DNA of 40,738 nucleotides from Candidatus Nanopelagicaceae bacterium (GTDB lineage: Bacteria > Actinomycetota > Actinomycetes > Nanopelagicales > Nanopelagicaceae): NCBI GenBank assembly GCA_018882745.1, contig VFFD01000004.1, positions 1 through 40,738 of the forward strand, in the 5' to 3' direction. This document shows, piece after piece, positions 33,434 to 40,738 of this stretch (position 1 is the stretch's first letter; each line of letters starts with the position of its first letter). Both the position numbers and the translations under genes were made by a program. The notes under the pieces were generated by a model. That model did no database searches. It saw only the letters and a program-made list of their open reading frames with translations, and was not told where the DNA came from.

Positions 33434-34323
33434 GCACTGAACTTATTGTTCGCCAAAAGAAGATGACTTTTCAAAAGTGGGTCCGTGTTCTTGCGTGGCG
33501 CCATTTCATAGCACTGCTAGCTATTGCGTTCGCCCTCTTCCCATTGATCTGGATGGCATCTGCTTCCTTTGATGAGCTCGGAAAGATTAATACTCAAAGT
33601 TTGATTCCCCAGTATCCAGGACTTAGCAATTATCGAGCGCTATGGGAAAACCCCGATCAGCCTTATTGGCTATGGATGCGTAACTCCGTGATGATTGCTT
33701 CAATTAACGCCGTTCTTCAATTGGCTATTGGTGCGACGGCAGCATACGCATTAAGCCGTTTCCGCTATCGCGGACGCAAGACAACGCTCATGACAATTTT
33801 GATCGTCCAGATGTTCCCACAACTCCTTGCGGTTACAGCTTTCTACGTAATCCTCGCAGATCTTCGGGAGTCAATTCCGTTTATGGACTTTGGAAGTCCA
33901 ATTGCCCTTTTGATTATCTTTGCAGGTGGCGCACTCGGTATTAACGCTTGGATGCTCAAGGGCTTCTTTGACTCTATTCCTTCTGAGATTGATGAATCGG
34001 CAAAAATTGATGGGGCTTCACATGGTCAAATCTATGTTCGAATTATTCTCCCTCTTGCCTTGCCGATGCTGGCAGTCGTTGCACTTCTATCATTTATTGG
34101 AACGATGAATGAATTTCTACTCACGGCTGTTATTTTGGGTGGTAATCAAGAGGCGATTACCCTTGCTGTAGGAATGCGCCAATTTATTGAAACAGATTTC
34201 CAGGAGAATTGGGGCGCATTTGCGGCAGGTGCGCTCATTGCAACCATACCTGTGATGGTGCTGTTTATCTGGCTGCAAAAGTTTGTTGTATCCGGGCTGA
34301 CAGCCGGATCGCTCAAGGGCTAA
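33430..34323 (+). CDS. malG: Maltose/maltodextrin ABC permease MalG
   Basis: A 297-residue inner-membrane permease (E. coli MalG is 296) with six predicted helices. The EAA loop SEIDESAKIDGASHGQIYVRIILPLALP lies near residues 183–210, and AAYALSRFRYRGRK follows the second helix. The C-terminus WLQKFVVSGLTAGSLKG matches the MalG end (family GLTAGGVKG), which reaches into the translocation path. Start is TTG overlapping the malF stop (TTGA), with GGAG about 9 bp before it. With MalF it forms the channel; the ATPase must be encoded elsewhere, as no malK is in the window. Confidence 0.95.
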   Translation: MSTELIVRQKKMTFQKWVRVLAWRHFIALLAIAFALFPLIWMASASFDELGKINTQSLIPQYPGLSNYRALWENPDQPYWLWMRNSVMIASINAVLQLAIGATAAYALSRFRYRGRKTTLMTILIVQMFPQLLAVTAFYVILADLRESIPFMDFGSPIALLIIFAGGALGINAWMLKGFFDSIPSEIDESAKIDGASHGQIYVRIILPLALPMLAVVALLSFIGTMNEFLLTAVILGGNQEAITLAVGMRQFIETDFQENWGAFAAGALIATIPVMVLFIWLQKFVVSGLTAGSLKG

Positions 34324-34336
34324 TTAAAGGCTTCTT

Positions 34337-36139
34337 GTGACCTTCCCACATCATGATGGCAGTGAGTTGTATGTAAGTAATCGCGCCCCACAACTTGGCG
34401 AGAAGATAACACTCAGGATTCGTATCCCAAAGAGAGATGAAGTTGAGAAAGTTTTTATTCGGATTCTGCAAGATGGAGAGCCGGTCACATACCCACTGAA
34501 GAAAACTAAAAGCACCAAAGTTGATGTGTGGTGGCAGGTCACAGTTGAGATTGTGAGCCCTTCCACCAACTATCGATTCTTACTTAGAAATGCTCGGAAA
34601 TTCCGCTGGCTCAATGCTGCTGGAGTTTTTGCCAGAGATGTTGTGGACCACTTTGACTTCAAGATAGTTGCACGTAGTGATGCTCCGAAGTGGCTTCATA
34701 GTGCGGTTTTCTACCAAATCTTTCCCGATCGTTTTGCGAAGTCCGGTGTAGCTCGAAACCTTCCCGATTGGGCCATTCCTCGGGAGTGGAGCGAAATCCC
34801 AGCCCTGAATCAAAGGGAGGTCTCGCAAGAATTTTATGGAGGAGATTTCCGCGGGGTAGAACAGAAGCTCGATCATCTAACTTCACTAGGAATAAATGCT
34901 ATTTATTTCACCCCTATCTTTGCGAGCCGGAGCAATCATCGATATGACGCATCTTCATTTGATGAGGCAGACCCTCTGCTGGGCGGGGATAAAGATTTGA
35001 TTTCACTTAGGAAGGCAGCCGCTGCAAGAGATATTCGCCTTATGAGTGACCTAACGACTAACCATTGTGGCTTAGGGCATCCATGGATCCAAAAAGCCCT
35101 GAAAGACAAAAACAGCAATACTCGAGAGTTTTTCTATTGGACCAAAAAGAGCAAGTGGGGTTACGTTGGTTGGTGGAACGTTGAGAGCCTACCTAAACTC
35201 AATTTTAATTCACAAAGACTCCGCGAGCTGATGTGGGGCAAGAAGAGTTCCATCGTTCAGCGTTGGTTAAAGGAACCTTTTGGTATGTCTGGATGGCGTA
35301 TTGACGTTGGAAATATGACTGGTCGTTATTACGGTGATAATTTCAATAAAGAGATTGCTAAGAGTATTCGCACCGCAATGGATGACGCAAACCCTGACGC
35401 GTGGTTAGTTGCCGAGAATGCTGACTTTTTTGCGGAAGATTTAGATGGATTTGGCTGGCATGGCACAATGAATTACAACGGATTTACTAAACCGATTTGG
35501 TATTGGATGAATCAAGAGAACGAAGACTTAAAAGACTCGTTTGGAATGCCTGCTCCTTTGCCCCTCATCGATGGTAAAGCTATGGTCGAGATGATGCAGC
35601 AATTTGCTGCTGGTATTCCTTGGCGGTCCTTAGTTGCGAGTATGGTGCTTTTAGGTTCACATGATCGCGCTCGCTTTCATACAGTTGTCGGAGGCGATGA
35701 ACACAGAAATATTGCAGGTGCTACATTGTTGATGACATATCCCGGAGTTCCTTCAGTTTTCGCTGGAGATGAAATTGGACTTGAGGGCTATTGGGGCGAA
35801 AATGGTCGTCGCACAATTGATTGGGATCGTCCCGATACTTGGAATAGCGAACTTCTTTATGACTACATGGAGTTGATTAAGATTCGCAAGACGAGTCATG
35901 CTCTGTCTCATGGTGGGATCCGCTGGATTGATGTGAGTAATGATTCAGTGGCTTTCTTGCGAGAATCCTCCAAAGAAACCCTTCTTGTATTTGTCTCAAG
36001 AAAAGGCATTAAGAAAGATATTGATCTCAAACCATTTGGATATGCAATCAAAAAGAGTATCTTCGGGCCATCATCAAAGGGCCATGTGCTGAAGATAAGA
36101 TCTAGTGAAGCTGTGGGTGGCATTTGGCAATTAACTTAA
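34337..36139 (+). CDS. Cytosolic GH13 alpha-glucosidase/neopullulanase-type enzyme
   Basis: A 600-residue GH13 enzyme. Residues 1–about 115 form a beta domain like the CBM34 N-domain of neopullulanase/cyclomaltodextrinase. The barrel begins at WLHSAVFYQIFPDRF (119–133). Conserved regions are SDLTTNH (region I, ending His243), GWRIDVGN (nucleophile Asp323), WLVAENADF (acid/base Glu360) and LLGSHDRARF (Asp443). GDEIGLEGYWGENGRRTIDWDRP is the usual end of the barrel. No signal peptide, so it acts on imported maltodextrins. Start is GTG 34337, 13 bp after malG, with AAAGG upstream. Exact specificity (maltodextrin hydrolysis, pullulan or cyclodextrin) is not decided by sequence. Confidence 0.9.
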   Translation: MTFPHHDGSELYVSNRAPQLGEKITLRIRIPKRDEVEKVFIRILQDGEPVTYPLKKTKSTKVDVWWQVTVEIVSPSTNYRFLLRNARKFRWLNAAGVFARDVVDHFDFKIVARSDAPKWLHSAVFYQIFPDRFAKSGVARNLPDWAIPREWSEIPALNQREVSQEFYGGDFRGVEQKLDHLTSLGINAIYFTPIFASRSNHRYDASSFDEADPLLGGDKDLISLRKAAAARDIRLMSDLTTNHCGLGHPWIQKALKDKNSNTREFFYWTKKSKWGYVGWWNVESLPKLNFNSQRLRELMWGKKSSIVQRWLKEPFGMSGWRIDVGNMTGRYYGDNFNKEIAKSIRTAMDDANPDAWLVAENADFFAEDLDGFGWHGTMNYNGFTKPIWYWMNQENEDLKDSFGMPAPLPLIDGKAMVEMMQQFAAGIPWRSLVASMVLLGSHDRARFHTVVGGDEHRNIAGATLLMTYPGVPSVFAGDEIGLEGYWGENGRRTIDWDRPDTWNSELLYDYMELIKIRKTSHALSHGGIRWIDVSNDSVAFLRESSKETLLVFVSRKGIKKDIDLKPFGYAIKKSIFGPSSKGHVLKIRSSEAVGGIWQLT

Positions 36140-38244
36140 AGCGTGCACTTCTATTATCGGTATCCAGCGCGACTCTAGCTGCGCTTCTTCCGATAACCGC
36201 AATTAGTAATGCGGATACCCTTCCAAGCTTTAAACCCATTGCACGGGGAGCTCTCTCGAATGACTCCATTTACTTTGTAATGACCGATCGCTTTGAAAAT
36301 GGAAATAGTAATAACGATGATGCTGGAGTCCCTGGAGGAGTCGAAGTTAATGGACTGGATAAGAAAGACATCGGCTATTTCCATGGCGGAGACTTTGCGG
36401 GGCTAACATCAAGACTTTCCTATATTAGAGACCTTGGATTCACATCCATTTGGATTACACCTCCCGTTGTCCAAAATTGGATACAGATTGGATCTGCGGC
36501 ATATCACGGATACTGGGGAACAGATTTCACGACTGTAGATCCACATCTTGGCACAGAGTCTGAATTCAAGGCTATGGTGTCGCGAGCACATGAGCTTAGT
36601 CTAAAAGTCATTGTTGATATTGTTGCAAATCACACGGGTGACATCATTCAAAATTCCTATGGAATGTATAACTATGTATCGCTAGATATGGCGCCGTATA
36701 AGGACTCGCGAGGAAAAGTTTTTGAGCTGGACAAATTTATTGGAAAGCAGAATTTTCCAAAGTTAGATGTGAAGAAATCTTTCCCACGCCCTCCAGTCGT
36801 GTCTAAGGCCAATAAAAACATCAAAAAACCAGCTTTCCTCAACGATCTTACGAATTATCACAACCGTGGTGACTCCACATTTTCGGGAGAATCAAGTATT
36901 TACGGCGACTTTTTTGGACTCGACGACTTGTTTACCGAGAAGCCAGAAGTTGTGAACGGGATGATCAAGCTTTGGTCGAGCTGGATTACCAAGTTCGACA
37001 TTGACGGATATCGTATTGATACTGCAAAACATGTTAATCCGGAATTTTGGAACGCCTTTATTCCCAAAATCATGGAAACTGCAAGAAAAGCTGGAAAAAA
37101 GGACTTTGGAATTTTCGGTGAAGTTTATGATGCAAATCCATACATGCTTTCAACATTTGTTCAGGAGCAATCATTTCCAAGTGTTTTAGATTTTGGTTTT
37201 CAGAGACATGGTCTCGCCTTTGCTCGAACTGACGGACAGGTTCCGCGATTAGTAGATCTCTTCAATCAAGATGATTTGTATACAACGGCGACTCAGTCGG
37301 CCTACGGAATGCCAACTTTCTTAGGTAATCACGATATGGGGCGCGTAGGATCATTCATCCATTCGGCAACTTATGGAGATGAAGAATTGACTTTGCGACG
37401 ATCTAAGTTAGCCAATGAAGTCTTGTTTTTCTCGAGAGGTGCACCAGTTCTCTACTATGGAGATGAAAAAGGGATGGTAGGCGACTCAGGTGATAAAGCG
37501 GCCCGCCAAGATATGTTTCCAACAGAGGTAGTTGAATGGCAAGAAGAGTATCGAATTGGCTCAAGTCCAATCGGATTGCGAAGTTCTTTTGATGTCATTA
37601 ACCCTTTGCAAATGCAGATTACACAGATTAACGAATTGATTGCTAGAAATCCCGCACTTCGAAAAGGCACTCAGCAGCTTCGAAAGACGTCAAGAAGTGC
37701 GATAGCTTTCTCACGCTACCTTGATGGCCAGGAATATCTTGTCATTCTCAATTCGAGTGAAGATTCCGATACGTTAGAAATTCAAGTGACGACTGATTCA
37801 TCATGGGAGCAGATTTATGGGGCTAATGCAACATTTTCGGTTGCGGGGAAAAAGGTTTCGATCACAGTCCCAGCAATTTCAACAGTTGTACTAAAGGCAA
37901 AATCTACCTTTACGGCAAAGGAAAAGATTAGTGTCAATTTAGCGAAGATTGACTACGACTTTTCTACCCCAAATTGGCTTGCGCTACGTGCAACTGTTCC
38001 AGGAGATGAATTTGTGCAAGTGAATTTTCAGGCTCGCGTGAAAGGTTCCAGTAAGTGGGGAAATGTGGGAACTTCGGATAGACGCACATTTGAAACTGAT
38101 GAGGTTCAAGGTGGACTACATAGGGTTTTTTTGACCCCGAGGAAGTTTAAGTCCGGTACAACTATTGAGGTGATTGCAATAGCAAGAAATGAAAATAACG
38201 AAATTGCTTACTCAAAAGTCAGAGAGTTTAAGATCAATTATTAA
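36124..38244 (+). CDS. Secreted GH13 alpha-amylase
   Basis: A 706-residue secreted amylase. Signal peptide: NLKRALLLSVSSATLAALL with cleavage probably after SNA (residue 30). Catalytic regions are VIVDIVANH (163–170), GYRIDTAKH with nucleophile Asp299, FGEVYD with Glu333 and FLGNHDMGR with Asp404. SAAYHGYWGTDF and DPHLGTESEF are typical of the alpha-amylase/cyclomaltodextrin glucanotransferase branch. After the barrel come a beta domain and, at about 600–706, an Ig/fibronectin-like module. No LPXTG or other anchor is seen. It starts at TTG 36124, overlapping the preceding gene by 16 bp, with GGGTGG 5 bp before it. It would cut extracellular starch or glycogen to feed MalEFG. Its end overlaps the convergent esterase gene by 11 bp. 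Confidence 0.9.
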   Translation: MAINLKRALLLSVSSATLAALLPITAISNADTLPSFKPIARGALSNDSIYFVMTDRFENGNSNNDDAGVPGGVEVNGLDKKDIGYFHGGDFAGLTSRLSYIRDLGFTSIWITPPVVQNWIQIGSAAYHGYWGTDFTTVDPHLGTESEFKAMVSRAHELSLKVIVDIVANHTGDIIQNSYGMYNYVSLDMAPYKDSRGKVFELDKFIGKQNFPKLDVKKSFPRPPVVSKANKNIKKPAFLNDLTNYHNRGDSTFSGESSIYGDFFGLDDLFTEKPEVVNGMIKLWSSWITKFDIDGYRIDTAKHVNPEFWNAFIPKIMETARKAGKKDFGIFGEVYDANPYMLSTFVQEQSFPSVLDFGFQRHGLAFARTDGQVPRLVDLFNQDDLYTTATQSAYGMPTFLGNHDMGRVGSFIHSATYGDEELTLRRSKLANEVLFFSRGAPVLYYGDEKGMVGDSGDKAARQDMFPTEVVEWQEEYRIGSSPIGLRSSFDVINPLQMQITQINELIARNPALRKGTQQLRKTSRSAIAFSRYLDGQEYLVILNSSEDSDTLEIQVTTDSSWEQIYGANATFSVAGKKVSITVPAISTVVLKAKSTFTAKEKISVNLAKIDYDFSTPNWLALRATVPGDEFVQVNFQARVKGSSKWGNVGTSDRRTFETDEVQGGLHRVFLTPRKFKSGTTIEVIAIARNENNEIAYSKVREFKINY

Positions 38245-39046
38245 GCCAGAATTGAAGTGGCTCACTCACGTAACTAGCCCATGATCTCTCATTGTGCGCA
38301 GTTCGATGAAAAACTTTACTTTTGAAGCGTGGTTCATTCCAACCGAGTTCTCTCATTAGCTTATCTGCGCGATTCTGGAACGGCTGATAAGAAGCATCAA
38401 GCCCTTTTGTTCCTCGACTCATCCAAATCTTCATGTACTCCTTGTTTGGGAGTCTATTGACTGTCCAATCAACTAGTGCATCACCGCCAAGTGGCCAATG
38501 AGGAGAGAGAGCCAGAGCAGTGTGGAATTGGTCATGAAATCTGATTGCAGAATTTAGCGTTGCTAGCCCTCCCATAGATGATCCGATCATGGCGCTAGTT
38601 TCTGGAGATACACGGCTCATTGTTTCCTCGATAATAGTCGGAGCAATTACCCGGAAGATTTTCTCGAGATAACTATTGCCGCGAAGCTGGTCGACAGTGA
38701 GTGGAGTCTGAATTTCTGGTTTAACTCCCTCTCGGAAAGCATCCTCAGGTGTTAAGTCCTTGCCTCGCCCGTGGGGATCGGCCGCGGTAGAACTATGAAA
38801 AACGCCAACAACCAGTGGTGCTTTTTTTCCAGAATCTGTTGCCACTCTGATTGCACTCTGGGCTAACTTCCAGGTGTAGATAAACGTTGCAGTCTTGCGA
38901 TCAAAGATATTCTGGCCATCGTGAGCTAGTAAGAGGTGGTCACTACCACCAATAGGACTCCAGTAATCGACAATCGTTCCTTCAATTACAGCCCGATTCA
39001 CATAACCGGGAATACCGCGAACCTGGTACCTGCCCTTGAGCTTCAT
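38234..39046 (-). CDS. Putative esterase (enterochelin-esterase-like alpha/beta hydrolase)
   Basis: A 270-residue alpha/beta hydrolase of the Esterase D/Fes/antigen 85-like family. LLLAHDGQNIFD (38–49) is the oxyanion-hole region, GSSMGG places nucleophile Ser157, and HNERSWASY places His251. No signal peptide is seen, so it should be cytosolic. The family includes acyl and feruloyl esterases and enterochelin esterases; none can be chosen by eye. It follows the pullulanase by 22 bp on the same strand (TAGGA ribosome-binding site), so they probably share a transcript. Why an esterase is tied to alpha-glucan breakdown is unclear; removal of acyl groups from imported sugars is one guess. Confidence 0.82.
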   Translation of the reverse strand: MKLKGRYQVRGIPGYVNRAVIEGTIVDYWSPIGGSDHLLLAHDGQNIFDRKTATFIYTWKLAQSAIRVATDSGKKAPLVVGVFHSSTAADPHGRGKDLTPEDAFREGVKPEIQTPLTVDQLRGNSYLEKIFRVIAPTIIEETMSRVSPETSAMIGSSMGGLATLNSAIRFHDQFHTALALSPHWPLGGDALVDWTVNRLPNKEYMKIWMSRGTKGLDASYQPFQNRADKLMRELGWNEPRFKSKVFHRTAHNERSWASYVSEPLQFWLNN

Positions 39047-39068
39047 GTCCTAATGATCTCAGATGCAG

Positions 39069-40738
39069 TTAGTTGGAGTAGAGGACCAGTGTAGAAAGAG
39101 CTCTAACTTCCACAACATCAGTGTTCTTGATTGTACGCAGTGTCTTAACCCCTGCTTTATTGCCCTCGACAACCACATTCCAATTACCTTTTGCGGGAAG
39201 CGTTACTTTGGAAGAAGCAGTTTTGGCATTGTGAATTACAACTATTGACTTCCACGAGTCTTTCACCGCACTTCCTTTGAGGGAATATGCAATCACCTCA
39301 TCTGATGTCTTAAGGAACTTCAGGTTGTTTTTTACATCTGCCGTCGAGCTCAATCTGAAGGCAGGGTGCTGGGCTCTGATTTCTAGCATTCCTTTGAAGT
39401 AATTACGCGTTACTGCGTTTTTGCTGATGAGGTTCCATTTAAGAGAATTAATCTCGTCACCAGACTTGTAAGAATTTGAATCACCACCCTTTGAACGTTG
39501 AAATTCTTGTCCGGCATGAATGAAAGGAATGCCCTGGGCCAAAAGTGGAATTGAGCTGGCGAGGCGGTGATACGAAGCAATGAGCGTAGGGTCTTTCGTT
39601 GAGAGACTCAAACGCAGCTTATCTTCCAAAGTATTGTTGTCATGCGCCTCAACATAGTTGACCGATTGCGCCGGCGACAGTGTAGTAAATGCGGGAAGTA
39701 TCGTTGATGAGTAATCAGTATTGCCAACGATACCGGCCATGACATTATTCTTCTTGCCAAAGGTGCCAGTCGCAAAACCTTTATCAGATGCGGTAAAAAC
39801 AGATCCCTTTATTCCATCTCTAATTTGGTCATTAAAAACAGCAATTCCTGCAAGTTCATCGATATTTGCCTGCGTGGAGCGAATTTCACTGGGATGAGTA
39901 CCCATGTTCCAACCTTCTCCAATGATGATGATGGTTGGATCAATCTTGGAAAGCTCTTTACGGACCTCTTGCATAGTTTGGATGTCGTGAAGCCCCATGA
40001 GATCAAAACGGAATCCACTGATGTTGTATTCGTTCGCCCAGTATTTCACTGAGTCGACAATGAATTTACGAACCATTGCTCTTTCGGAAGCCGAATCGTT
40101 TCCACAGCCAGAAGCGCTTGTTAACTTGCCGTCGGAGTCGGTTCGGAACCAATAACCGGGAACGATTTTGCTCTGACTAAAAGTTGAGGCATCAAAAACA
40201 TGGTTGTAGACCACATCCATAATTACTCGAATACCTTGTTTATGGAGCGACTGGATAGCTCCCTTCAGTTCAGTAATGCGCGCCTTCGGATTTTTTGGAT
40301 CACTGGAATACGAACCTTCAGGGACGTTGTAGTTCAGCGGGTCATAACCCCAATTGAAAGTTGGATTCAATTCGTCGACTGAAGCGAAGTCATAGATCGG
40401 CAGAAGTTGCAGGTGTGTGACACCCAGATCCTTTATGGCTGCCACGCCAACTGGTTGCCCAGAGGAACTCTTGAGATTCGGGTATGTGAGTCCAGCATAT
40501 TTCCCTCGAGCAGATTTGGGGAATGGAGCTGATTTATCCATTGATAAATCACGTACATGAAGTTCATAAATAACTGCATCAGTGGGATTTCCAGAGAAGT
40601 CGGGCTTCTCCTCGTTCCAACCCTTTGGATTGGTGGTGTCAAGGTTTACGACAACGCTTCGTTTCCCATTTTCGACAGCTGCTCTTGCATAAGGATCTAC
40701 CGCTACATTCTCTTCTCCGTAAACTTCCACGTTATAGG
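39069..40738 (-). CDS. pulA: Type I pullulanase (GH13), N-terminus outside the window
   Basis: The C-terminal 556 residues of a pullulanase that cleaves alpha-1,6 branches. The frame stays open to the right edge, so the true start, any signal peptide and N-terminal CBM41/CBM48 domains are missing from view. FNWGYDPLNYNVPEGSYSSDP carries the type I pullulanase signature (consensus YNWGYDP). Catalytic regions are VIMDVVYNH, GFRFDLMGLHD (nucleophile Asp), IIGEGWNMG (acid/base Glu) and VNYVEAHDNNT (Asp). PFIHAGQEFQRSKGGDSNSYKSGDEINSLKW follows, then a C-terminal beta domain. Convergent with the secreted amylase locus, it complements it by debranching. Whether it is exported cannot be told here. 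Confidence 0.92.
   Translation of the reverse strand, partial: YNVEVYGEENVAVDPYARAAVENGKRSVVVNLDTTNPKGWNEEKPDFSGNPTDAVIYELHVRDLSMDKSAPFPKSARGKYAGLTYPNLKSSSGQPVGVAAIKDLGVTHLQLLPIYDFASVDELNPTFNWGYDPLNYNVPEGSYSSDPKNPKARITELKGAIQSLHKQGIRVIMDVVYNHVFDASTFSQSKIVPGYWFRTDSDGKLTSASGCGNDSASERAMVRKFIVDSVKYWANEYNISGFRFDLMGLHDIQTMQEVRKELSKIDPTIIIIGEGWNMGTHPSEIRSTQANIDELAGIAVFNDQIRDGIKGSVFTASDKGFATGTFGKKNNVMAGIVGNTDYSSTILPAFTTLSPAQSVNYVEAHDNNTLEDKLRLSLSTKDPTLIASYHRLASSIPLLAQGIPFIHAGQEFQRSKGGDSNSYKSGDEINSLKWNLISKNAVTRNYFKGMLEIRAQHPAFRLSSTADVKNNLKFLKTSDEVIAYSLKGSAVKDSWKSIVVIHNAKTASSKVTLPAKGNWNVVVEGNKAGVKTLRTIKNTDVVEVRALSTLVLYSN

Overview
The window looks like a chromosomal segment of a small-genome, moderate-GC actinobacterium. 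Actinobacterial markers are mycothiol synthesis (mshA), the mshA–YbjN–gpmA–senX3–regX3 order, CarD, DUF3263, DUF3027, DUF2530, a CitA-type citrate synthase and a CIRCE-controlled groEL without groES. Gene packing is very tight: many 4–11 bp overlaps, divergent starts separated by 24–26 bp, and convergent genes with overlapping or abutting stops. Together with the modest GC this suggests a streamlined planktonic lineage such as the freshwater acI/Nanopelagicales group. That placement is inference, not shown by the sequence alone.

Layout. 1–3.8 kb: the end of a nitrobindin-like gene, an L-asparaginase of the Rhizobium etli type, mshA, a YbjN protein and gpmA. 3.8–6.4 kb: phoU divergent from senX3–regX3, with a PHO-box-like direct repeat between them; this SenX3 has no visible transmembrane segments. 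6.3–11.7 kb: a lipoprotein, carD, a fused ispDF, cysS, rlmB and an SGNH hydrolase. 11.7–14.7 kb: a full-length GH2 beta-galactosidase on the minus strand. 14.7–21.4 kb: tRNA-Thr(UGU), a ChoD-like GMC oxidoreductase, an alpha/beta hydrolase coupled to NDH-2, an SDR-DUF2867 protein and a group II PLP decarboxylase. 21.4–30.4 kb: DUF3263, groEL, DUF3027, a cold-shock protein, DUF2530, an EntS-like MFS exporter, a second MFS protein coupled to serC, pdxH and citrate synthase.

30.4–40.7 kb is an alpha-glucan utilisation locus: malE-malF-malG, a cytosolic GH13, a secreted GH13 and, on the opposite strand, a type I pullulanase (running off the window) followed by a putative esterase. The likely flow is extracellular cleavage by the secreted GH13 (and perhaps the pullulanase), maltodextrin capture and import by MalEFG, then cytosolic hydrolysis. 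No MalK ATPase and no regulator gene are in the window. A strong promoter with a palindromic operator-like repeat precedes malE, and a strong hairpin separates malE from malF.

A theme across the window is leaderless expression. At least eight genes have a TANNNT -10 hexamer 6 or 7 bp before the start codon (phoU, senX3, the GMC oxidoreductase, ndh, the SDR gene, DUF3027, DUF2530 and the EntS-like MFS gene). In the ndh/SDR pair the two opposed -10 hexamers overlap by 2 bp. I found no CRISPR array, prophage or insertion sequence.
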